This document shows, one piece after another, positions 6,161-11,226 of a DNA stretch of 11,226 nucleotides. The DNA is from Chloroflexota bacterium. Lineage in GTDB: Bacteria > Chloroflexota > Limnocylindria > Limnocylindrales > CSP1-4. Location: contig DAIERN010000025.1 of the NCBI GenBank assembly GCA_027346765.1, positions 1 through 11,226 of the forward strand. Direction: 5' to 3'. How positions within the stretch are numbered: position 1 is the stretch's first letter; the number at the start of each line of letters is the position of its first letter. Under the pieces are notes generated by a model. It saw nothing but the letters and a program-made list of their open reading frames with translations. It had not been told where the DNA came from and did not search any database. A program made the position numbers and the translations under genes.

Positions 6161-7246
6161 TCAGTCCTGCAGCCGCGGCAACCTCGCATCCGAGCCATGG
6201 GCGTAGTCCGAGATCTCTACCCCGAGCGCGGTCAGGCGGTCGCGGATGGCGTCGGCCAAGGCGTAGTCGCCGCTGCTACGGGCCGTGGCGCGGAGGTCCA
6301 GCAGCGCCTCCACCAGGTCTTGCGCAAGCGCCGCGCGGCCGGTCAACGCGGCGACGCGGCCCTCGAGCTCGAGCAGCCGGCGCGCGAGCGTTGCGTAGGC
6401 GTCGTCTTCGCTATTGACGTTGACCGCAGCCGCCGGAGCGGGCGAGCGTTGTCCCAGGCGAGCCAGTGGCATCTCAGACCCGCTGGCAAAGATCGTCTCG
6501 CTGCCCTGATGACGCAGGGTGACATCGCCGCGGCCCACGACGGACGCGGTGCCGGCGTCAAGGTCGACCATCAGGGCCGTGTGCTCGTCGATGCCCAGGA
6601 TGAAGACGTCATCCGGCATCTGGCGCTCCATATCCCAGAGCCGCTGCTCGCCCAGGAATGCATAACGCGTGTCGTGCCCGGGTCCTTCGGCGTTGTCCCA
6701 GTGGGGCACGACGGCCGCGGCGATACCCGCGACGCTCAGCACGTCCAGCCCGGGCAGCCAGTGCGGGTCCTGGCCCACCTTGTAGATCTCGTACACCGGC
6801 ACCGTCAACCGGCCGATCGCCATGGCTGCCGCACTCGCCAACACCAGCGCCCCACCGTGCTGGAGCTTGTCGGCGAATAGCCCCGGCACATCCGACTCGG
6901 CCCAGGTGCGAACCGCGTACGAAGGGCTGCCTGGCCCGCTGAAGACGAAGTCCGACTTGCGGATGCGCTCGTACGCAGCTGCGCGCGCTACCGGACCGAT
7001 GTCTGACCGACGCAGCGATGCCAGCGCAGCGTTCATGCCAACGCGGCGGCCGAAGTGATCGACCAACGTCTTGCCCAGGGCATCGGCGTTTGACTGGAAG
7101 CCGTATGGCGTGTCGACGATTGCGGCGCTCACGTCGCCTATCCGGCCACGATCGCCCGCGAGCAGCCGCGCGATCGAGCGGTAGCCGCCGGTCATCTGTG
7201 GCGCGAGCTCGCCTGAGCCGATCAGCACCAGCAGCCGCGGGAGCAC
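6161..7246 (-). CDS. Peptidase S51/type 1 glutamine-amidotransferase-like protein with CysS-type C-terminal segment
   Basis: The protein has 361 residues from GTG 7246. Residues 4-260 follow the cyanophycinase/dipeptidase E (S51) layout: LLVLIGSGE (5-13), DTPYGFQ (45-51), FSGPGSPSYAV (102-112), a nucleophile-elbow region LASAAAMAIG (136-145, S138), VVPHWDNAEG (179-188, H182) and GIDEHTAL (218-225). The usual elbow GxSAGA is changed to ASAAA, so S138 is kept but the flanking glycines are lost; peptidase activity is uncertain. After an Ala/Pro linker, residues 280-347 are helical and contain GDYALADAIRDRLTALGVEI (326-345), very like the C-terminal end of cysteinyl-tRNA synthetase. The start lies two bases after the stop of the cyclase-like gene, so the two are almost surely co-transcribed. 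The substrate is unknown. Confidence 0.75.
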   Translation of the reverse strand: MLPRLLVLIGSGELAPQMTGGYRSIARLLAGDRGRIGDVSAAIVDTPYGFQSNADALGKTLVDHFGRRVGMNAALASLRRSDIGPVARAAAYERIRKSDFVFSGPGSPSYAVRTWAESDVPGLFADKLQHGGALVLASAAAMAIGRLTVPVYEIYKVGQDPHWLPGLDVLSVAGIAAAVVPHWDNAEGPGHDTRYAFLGEQRLWDMERQMPDDVFILGIDEHTALMVDLDAGTASVVGRGDVTLRHQGSETIFASGSEMPLARLGQRSPAPAAAVNVNSEDDAYATLARRLLELEGRVAALTGRAALAQDLVEALLDLRATARSSGDYALADAIRDRLTALGVEISDYAHGSDARLPRLQD

Positions 7247-7248
7247 GA

Positions 7249-8166
7249 TCAGCCGTCCGGGGCGAACCAGCGCAGCACGCGTAGTGCGCGCAGGGTGATC
7301 CAGCGACTGGGCTGCCCCACTTCCTCACCCAGGCCGAAGCCCAGGTCGCCCAGGTCGGCGTCGTCCAGGTTCCAACGGCCGTCGGGGGTACGCTTGCCGG
7401 TCACCAACGCGATGCCTTCAGCCATGCGCGGATCGGTCGGGACTCGCGCTGCGCGCAGGTAGTCCAGCCCGCGCAGCACGTCGTAGCGGTAGCCCGGCGG
7501 GAACTTGAAGAGCAGGAAGTGCGGGTTGGCGATCTCGCCGGTAGAGAGGCGGCGGGCGAGCTTGCGCTCGAGCAGATACTCCTCGCCTTTCTGGCGCGCG
7601 GCGCTCACCTGCGGGGAACCGTGACCTGACTTCTCGGCCTCCAGCAGCCCCTCGAGGACGTTGATCGTCGAGTGGAACGAGCCGCGCACGCTGCCGTTCT
7701 CCTGCTCGCAGTTCCAGCCGCCGTCGGCCATCTGCTCGCTCAGCAGCTTGTCGAGCAGGTCGCCGTAGTCCTGGCCGAAGTACGCGGCCACCGCCAGCAC
7801 GCGGCCGTTGATGCACGGCTCGACCTCGCCGTGGAAGAAGGGCCGGTTGTCCCACCAGTGCCAGGTGATGTTCTCGCGCGCATGCGCGACCACCGCCGCG
7901 ACGCGCTCGTCCGCCGGATCGACCCCCAGGTCGCGCAGCAGGTGGAAGCGGAGCAGCGACAGCCATTCGGCGTTGGCGGCGTCGCCCCACGGCGCCTCCG
8001 TCGCGTTCTCCGGTGCGGGGATGGCCAGCAGCTGGGCGCCCCAACCCTGCGTGGCGACTTTGCTGCGCTCTGCGGCGACTTCCTGGGCCGGGGCGCCGGT
8101 CAGGTCACGTATGACCTGCCAGCGGATGGCCGGGTCCGCGTCGAGCAGCCAGTCAACAGCGTTCAT
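7249..8166 (-). CDS. Squalene-cyclase/prenyltransferase-like alpha/alpha-toroid protein
   Basis: This 305-residue soluble protein has no signal or membrane segment. Repeated helical pairs and tryptophan-rich turns point to the alpha/alpha-toroid fold shared by terpene cyclases and prenyltransferases. Examples are ITWHWWDNRPFFHGEVEPC (100-118), QMADGGWNCEQENGSVRGSF (145-164), RYDVLRGLDYLRAAR (227-241) and TPDGRWNLDD (260-269). The DGGWNCE and DGRWNL turns resemble QW repeats, but the protein is half the length of a true squalene-hopene cyclase and no DXDD catalytic motif is visible, so cyclase activity is not claimed. The start MNAVDWLLDADPAIRWQV suits the small family of such proteins annotated as squalene cyclase-like. 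Its stop is two bases before the S51-like gene, suggesting a shared operon. Confidence 0.75.
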   Translation of the reverse strand: MNAVDWLLDADPAIRWQVIRDLTGAPAQEVAAERSKVATQGWGAQLLAIPAPENATEAPWGDAANAEWLSLLRFHLLRDLGVDPADERVAAVVAHARENITWHWWDNRPFFHGEVEPCINGRVLAVAAYFGQDYGDLLDKLLSEQMADGGWNCEQENGSVRGSFHSTINVLEGLLEAEKSGHGSPQVSAARQKGEEYLLERKLARRLSTGEIANPHFLLFKFPPGYRYDVLRGLDYLRAARVPTDPRMAEGIALVTGKRTPDGRWNLDDADLGDLGFGLGEEVGQPSRWITLRALRVLRWFAPDG

Positions 8167-9473
8167 GCCGATACGGTGACATGAAATGGCGTCCCGCGGC
8201 GCCCTGCCGGCGGAGGGTGAGTCACGCAGACCTCAGTCGTGCGCGATGTGGGCGAACTGGCGCCAGAGCAGCGCACCAGGACGGCCGACCGCAGGAAGCC
8301 GAACCAGAACGGCGCGGTGATCCCGTAGACGCCTGCGATCAGGCCGCCGATAGGTGTTCCGATCACCAGACCGCCAAAACCGGCGACGCGCATCGCACCG
8401 CCAACCCGGCCCAGCAGCTCGTTGGGCACCGCGCGCTGGCGGACGGTGTTCGACGTCGCGCCCCAGGTGAACCCGTGAATCCCGGACGCGAACATGATCG
8501 CCAGGGCGACGATGGGTACGGTGGTAAGCGCCAGCGTCAGGTGCGTGAGCGTCTCGACCAATAGGCCCACGCGCATGATGTTGCCCAGGCTGAAGCGCTC
8601 CGTGAGGCGGACGTAGGAGAGGGTCGCGAGGATGCCGCCGGCGGCCGCGGCGGTGGTGAGCAGCCCAAAACCCACCGCGTCCATGTGCAGCCGCTGAGCG
8701 GCGTACAGGACGAGCACGCCCATGGCGGCGCCATAGGTGATGTTGAACGTGAAGATCGTGATCGCGAGGGTGCGCATCGCCGCGTGGCCGGCGAGCCAGC
8801 GCACGCCGTCGCGCAGGTCAGCCAGGAAGTGCGGCCGCTCCCCTGCGCGCACCGCCGCGACGTCGCCGACGCTCCTCGAGATGCGCGCAATGAGCACCGC
8901 GCCCAACAGGAATGCAGCCGCGTTCGTGGCAAACGGCAGGGCCATACCAACGGCAAACAGGAACGCGCCAATGGGCGGGCCGACGAGCTGATTGAGCAGG
9001 ATGAACGCGCCCTGCATGCGCGCGTTGCCCACCACGAGGTCGTCGCGCGCCACGATGCTGGGCAGCAGCGTGCTGCTGGCCGAGTCGGCGAACACCTCGG
9101 CCGTCCCCAGCACCAGGATCGCGCCCAGGATCAGCGCGATGCTCACGGTGCCGGTGACGATCGTCGCGGTCAGCAACACCAGCACGAGCGCACGGACGAG
9201 ATTGGCCCCGACTACCAGCAGCCGCCGATTGAACCGATCTGCCGCCACCCCACCAATGAGGCCGAACAGCAGCCACGGCAGGTAGTCGAAGGTGATTGCG
9301 AGCGACACCAGGAACGGGTCGTGCGTCTGGGATGCGACGAGCAGCGGTCCGGCGGCAAGGACGATGCCGTCGCCGGTGTTGTTGACGACGCTCGAGGAGA
9401 GCAGCCAGCGAAAATCGCGCCCCAGCCGGTGCGGCGCGACCGTGTCTGCCAATAGCGCCAGGGGATTCCGCAC
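8163..9473 (-). CDS. MFS efflux transporter (EntS-like), C-terminus altered by a frameshift
   Basis: From GTG 9473 the frame encodes 436 residues. Many hydrophobic helices and the loop GGVAADRFNRR (74-84, MFS motif A) mark a major facilitator exporter. The opening NNTGDGIVLAAGPLLVASQT (31-50) and overall order match the MFS_3/enterobactin-exporter-like group, usually near 410 residues. After residue 400 the reading frame becomes Arg/Ser/Pro-rich and non-membrane, ending at 8163 where its TGA overlaps the ATG of the next gene. Shifting by one base at about 8274-8276 instead gives ALLWRQFAHIAHD and a stop at 8233, the natural family ending. The gene is therefore probably functional apart from a one-base deletion or sequencing error. 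Open frame upstream of 9473 is a shadow of the TMEM175 gene. TAGCCT lies seven bases before the GTG and supports that start. Confidence 0.88.
   Translation of the reverse strand: MRNPLALLADTVAPHRLGRDFRWLLSSSVVNNTGDGIVLAAGPLLVASQTHDPFLVSLAITFDYLPWLLFGLIGGVAADRFNRRLLVVGANLVRALVLVLLTATIVTGTVSIALILGAILVLGTAEVFADSASSTLLPSIVARDDLVVGNARMQGAFILLNQLVGPPIGAFLFAVGMALPFATNAAAFLLGAVLIARISRSVGDVAAVRAGERPHFLADLRDGVRWLAGHAAMRTLAITIFTFNITYGAAMGVLVLYAAQRLHMDAVGFGLLTTAAAAGGILATLSYVRLTERFSLGNIMRVGLLVETLTHLTLALTTVPIVALAIMFASGIHGFTWGATSNTVRQRAVPNELLGRVGGAMRVAGFGGLVIGTPIGGLIAGVYGITAPFWFGFLRSAVLVRCSGASSPTSRTTEVCVTHPPPAGRRGTPFHVTVSA
8274..8276 (-). other. One-base deletion (frameshift) site in the MFS gene
   Basis: On the minus strand CTGGTGCGCTGCTCTGG reads LVRCSG in the open frame. 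Restoring one base (GTGGCG for GTGCG) gives LVALLWRQFAHIAHD and a stop at 8233. The restored ending is what MFS exporters of this group show. A GG-to-G loss or a base-calling error both fit. Confidence 0.7.
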
Positions 9474-9480
9474 GCGCGCG

Positions 9481-9486
9481 AGGCTA
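9481..9486 (-). promoter_or_regulatory. Possible -10 box (TAGCCT) for leaderless transcription of the MFS gene
   Basis: TAGCCT fits TANNNT and ends seven bases before the GTG at 9473. It is the only start signal visible there, since no Shine-Dalgarno is present, and it helps choose this start. A perfect 10-bp palindrome, TGGTTAACCA (9500-9509), lies just upstream and overlaps the stop codon of the TMEM175 gene. Confidence 0.4.
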
Positions 9487-9502
9487 TGGGGTGGTCGGTT
9501 GG

Positions 9503-10099
9503 TTAACCACCATGTTCCTCGCGCGACTGGTTGATGCGGCGCTCGAGGCGGCGGTCGGGAATGATCCACATCATCGCGACACCGACGTCGATGAGCACCG
9601 CGACTGTTGGCGCGATGAACGAGATTGCAAGCGATAGGACGTACAGCACGAGCGATGCCGGTGCCTTGCGGTCGCCCTCCAACGCCTCTGCGATCGTTGT
9701 CGTTTGGCCGGGTGCCCGCATGAGCGCCAGCACGAGCAGCGTGAAGGACGCGGCCGGAAAGATGAGGACCAGGTTGTAAAGGGCTACCGGTGCGGGCGCG
9801 AACGAGTGCTCGCCCATCCAGGCGGTGGCGAAGGGCACAAGCGACAACGTGAACAGCAGCAGCATGTTCGCCCATAGGACCCAGCCGCTCACGGTCTTTG
9901 CAGCCTGGAGCAGATGGTGGTGGTTGACCCAATAGATGGCGACGTAGGCGAAGCTCATCCCATATGCGAGAAACTGCGGCCACAGCACGAACAGGTCGTC
10001 GAACGAGGTGCCATCGGGCGGGCGCAGCTCGAGCACCATGATGGTGACGACGATCGCCAGGACGCCATCGCTGAACGCCTCGAGCCTGCCCTTGCTCAC
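9503..10099 (-). CDS. TMEM175-family (DUF1211) integral membrane protein, potassium-channel type
   Basis: The 198-residue protein opens with RLEAFSDGVLAIVVTIMVLEL (5-25). RxxxFSDGV (R5, F9-V13) is the hallmark of TMEM175-family channels, where it lies at the start of the pore-lining first helix. Further hydrophobic segments are at about 36-64, 70-94, 104-127, and 147-180 (probably two). Bacterial members form tetrameric K+-permeable channels in the cytoplasmic membrane; that activity is known for the family and assumed here. The usual length is about 200 residues. The GTG at 10099 has no Shine-Dalgarno but has TATCCT seven bases upstream. The MFS gene follows after 29 bases, and the oxidoreductase is transcribed divergently from a 49-base shared spacer. 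Confidence 0.88.
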   Translation of the reverse strand: MSKGRLEAFSDGVLAIVVTIMVLELRPPDGTSFDDLFVLWPQFLAYGMSFAYVAIYWVNHHHLLQAAKTVSGWVLWANMLLLFTLSLVPFATAWMGEHSFAPAPVALYNLVLIFPAASFTLLVLALMRAPGQTTTIAEALEGDRKAPASLVLYVLSLAISFIAPTVAVLIDVGVAMMWIIPDRRLERRINQSREEHGG

Positions 10100-10106
10100 G
10101 CCGCAG

Positions 10107-10112
10107 AGGATA
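10107..10112 (-). promoter_or_regulatory. Possible -10 box (TATCCT) for leaderless transcription of the TMEM175 gene
   Basis: TATCCT fits TANNNT and ends seven bases before the GTG at 10099. It lies in the 49-base divergent spacer next to the oppositely directed TAGGCT at 10119-10124, so polymerase could start in only one direction at a time. Confidence 0.45.
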
Positions 10113-10118
10113 TGGGGC

Positions 10119-10124
10119 TAGGCT
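10119..10124 (+). promoter_or_regulatory. Possible -10 box (TAGGCT) for the oxidoreductase transcript
   Basis: TAGGCT fits TANNNT and ends seven bases before the ATG at 10132, the first codon of a six-codon leader frame. The oxidoreductase ATG lies 17 bases further on. No clear -35 box was found. Confidence 0.4.
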
Positions 10125-10155
10125 GCCGCGGATGAAGAGTTGCCGCGAATGAAGA
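10124..10155 (+). repeat. Tandem duplication of the oxidoreductase start region, 17-bp period
   Basis: TGCCGCGGATGAAGA (10124-10138) and TGCCGCGAATGAAGA (10141-10155) match at 14 of 15 positions, offset by 17 bases. Each copy has its own ATG, at 10132 and 10149. The offset is not a multiple of three, so the first ATG is out of frame with the oxidoreductase. Confidence 0.75.
10132..10152 (+). CDS. Six-codon leader frame overlapping the oxidoreductase start
   Basis: The ATG at 10132 reads MKSCRE and stops at TGA 10150-10152, which overlaps the oxidoreductase ATG as ATGA. If the transcript starts at or just before this ATG, ribosomes would first translate this peptide and could re-start at the overlapping ATG. 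It is probably a by-product of the tandem duplication; expression is speculative. Confidence 0.25.
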   Translation: MKSCRE

Positions 10156-11174
10156 AGATTGGCTTCCTGTCGTTCGGCCACTGGTCGGAAACGCCGTATT
10201 CGCAGGTGCGATCCGCCTCAGACGCCTTGATCCAGTCGCTCGAGCTGGCCGTCGCGGCCGAGGAGCTGGGCGCGGACGGCGCGTTCTACCGCGTTCACCA
10301 TTTCGCGCGCCAGCTGGGCTCGCCATTTCCGCTGCTGGCCGCTGTTGGCGCGCGCACGACGCGCATCGAGATGGGCACGGCCGTGGTCGACATGCGCTAC
10401 GAGAACCCTTTCTACATGGCTGAGGACGCCGGCGCGGCCGACCTCATCGGCGGTGGACGGATGCAGCTGGGCATCTCCCGCGGCTCGCCGGAGCAGGTCA
10501 TCGACGGCTACCGCCACTTCGGTTACCAGCCCGACGAGGACGACAAGGACGGCGGCAAGATGGCGCGCCGCCACGCCGAAGTTTTCCTGGAGCTGCTGAA
10601 GGGCGAGGGCTTTGCGCGGCCCAACCCACGGCCCATGTTCCCCAACCCGCCGGGCCTGCTGCGCCTGGAGCCGTATTCGCCCGGCTTGCGCGAGCGGATC
10701 TGGTGGGGCGCGGCGTCGACCGAGACGGCCATCTGGGCGGCCAAGCTGGGCTTGAACCTGATGAGCTCGACGCTGGTGTTCGACGAGAGCGGCGAGCCGC
10801 TCCACGTGCAACAGCGCAAGCAGATCGAGGCCTATCGCGCGGCCTGGAAAGAGGCCGGGCACGCGCGCGAGCCGCGGATCTCGGTCAGTCGCAGCATCTT
10901 CGCGCTGGTCGACGACCGTGATCGGGAGTATTTCGGCGGACCCCAGCAGGGCCGCGACCAGTTCGGCTACATCGAACCGAACAAGATGGCGGTCTTCGGG
11001 CGCTCCTACGCAGCGCCGCCCGATCAGCTCGTTGAGCAGCTCAAGGAGGACACGGCGATCGAGGCCGCCGACACGCTGCTACTGACGGTCCCCAACCAGC
11101 TGGGCGTGGACTACAACGCCCATGCGATCGAGTCGATCCTGAAGTTCGTCGCGCCGGGCCTGGGTTGGCGCTGA
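10149..11174 (+). CDS. LLM-class flavin-dependent oxidoreductase (bacterial-luciferase-like)
   Basis: The 341-residue protein has the luciferase-like monooxygenase TIM-barrel layout. It opens with the first strand MKKIGFLSFGHW (1-12), followed by LELAVAAEELGADGAFYRVHH (31-51), where the usual E/H position reads RVHHF. Then come LLAAVGARTTRIEMGTAVV (62-80), ENPFYMAEDAGAADLIGGGR (85-104), LGISRGSP (107-114) and WWGAASTETAIWAAKLGLN (185-203). Members use reduced FMN or coenzyme F420 to oxidise or reduce small molecules in the cytoplasm; cofactor and substrate cannot be read here. The length is normal. ATG 10149 is chosen over TTG 10140 because the first beta-strand begins there. A loose purine stretch GAAGAG precedes it. 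It is divergent from the TMEM175 gene and stands alone. Confidence 0.9.
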   Translation: MKKIGFLSFGHWSETPYSQVRSASDALIQSLELAVAAEELGADGAFYRVHHFARQLGSPFPLLAAVGARTTRIEMGTAVVDMRYENPFYMAEDAGAADLIGGGRMQLGISRGSPEQVIDGYRHFGYQPDEDDKDGGKMARRHAEVFLELLKGEGFARPNPRPMFPNPPGLLRLEPYSPGLRERIWWGAASTETAIWAAKLGLNLMSSTLVFDESGEPLHVQQRKQIEAYRAAWKEAGHAREPRISVSRSIFALVDDRDREYFGGPQQGRDQFGYIEPNKMAVFGRSYAAPPDQLVEQLKEDTAIEAADTLLLTVPNQLGVDYNAHAIESILKFVAPGLGWR

Positions 11175-11176
11175 AC

Positions 11177-11200
11177 CGACGTCAGGCGGCGCCTGTGTCG
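11177..11200. terminator. Possible bidirectional terminator hairpin after the oxidoreductase gene
   Basis: CAGGC-GGC-GCCTG (11183-11195) forms a stem that extends, past a small bulge, with CGAC (11177-11180) pairing with GTCG (11197-11200). It begins three bases after the oxidoreductase stop. No T-run follows, so any termination would be weak or factor-assisted. Confidence 0.35.
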
Positions 11201-11226
11201 ACGCGGGTCATGACCACTTCGAGCTG
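11182..11226 (-). CDS. Possible 3' end of a convergent gene
   Basis: The minus strand from the window edge is open for 14 codons, QLEVVMTRVDTGAA, before TGA at 11182-11184. The rest lies outside the window, so no function can be assigned. The convergent position and hairpin fit a gene end, but the piece is too short to be sure. Confidence 0.3.
   Translation of the reverse strand, partial: QLEVVMTRVDTGAA

Noticed and set aside
7249..8166. True squalene-hopene cyclase activity
   Set aside because: The protein is about half the needed length and lacks a visible DXDD motif; only the toroid fold similarity is kept.
9474..10181. Upstream extension of the MFS reading frame by over 230 codons
   Set aside because: The extra part is Arg/Pro/His-rich with no family pattern and lies antisense-free but out of frame over the clear TMEM175 gene; it is a high-GC shadow. 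The GTG at 9473 fits the family start.
1..11226. tRNA, rRNA, riboswitch, insertion sequence or integrase
   Set aside because: No cloverleaf, rRNA core segment, transposase motif or paired terminal repeats were seen on either strand; gene debris in the left part is the only sign of past rearrangement.

Overview
The window is a G+C-rich (roughly two thirds by eye), densely packed bacterial segment. Nearly every gene is on the minus strand; one flavin-dependent oxidoreductase reads rightward at the right end. The gene set and style suggest a member of the Chloroflexota, perhaps a Limnocylindria-like lineage, or a neighbouring actinobacterial-type group. The clues are a lipoprotein with a long Ala/Pro/Ser/Thr linker and PD40 propeller repeats, few Shine-Dalgarno sites, and many GTG starts. 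This placement is inference from style and was not tested against a database.

Left part (1-2640): the 5' part of a surface lipoprotein with a TolB-like beta-propeller; a decayed remnant of a zinc-type (MDR) alcohol dehydrogenase; a RelE/ParE-type toxin with its Phd/YefM-type antitoxin, which has a TTGACA promoter and an overlapping palindromic operator candidate; a headless C-terminal piece of a secreted protein; and an Hsp15-like S4 RNA-binding protein. Small ORFs, hairpins and gene debris give this stretch the look of an accessory region.

Middle part (2633-8166): an ABC-2 exporter (ATPase and permease joined by an ATGA overlap), a large class V PLP-dependent enzyme related to cysteine desulfurases, a peptidase S51-like protein fused to a CysS-type C-terminal segment, and a squalene-cyclase-like alpha/alpha-toroid protein. 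The last three lie head to tail with short gaps and may be co-transcribed.

Right part (8163-11226): an MFS exporter whose C-terminus is altered by a one-base deletion or sequencing error, a TMEM175-family channel protein, and the divergent luciferase-like oxidoreductase. A 17-bp-period tandem duplication lies at the oxidoreductase start. A short inverted repeat and a possible convergent gene end close the window.

I did not find a clearly new multi-gene system. The most notable observations are: TANNNT-like hexamers placed 6-7 nt before several starts that lack a ribosome binding site, suggesting leaderless mRNAs; the duplicated start region; the dehydrogenase fossil joined to the toxin stop codon; the MFS frameshift; and the S51/CysS-tail fusion.
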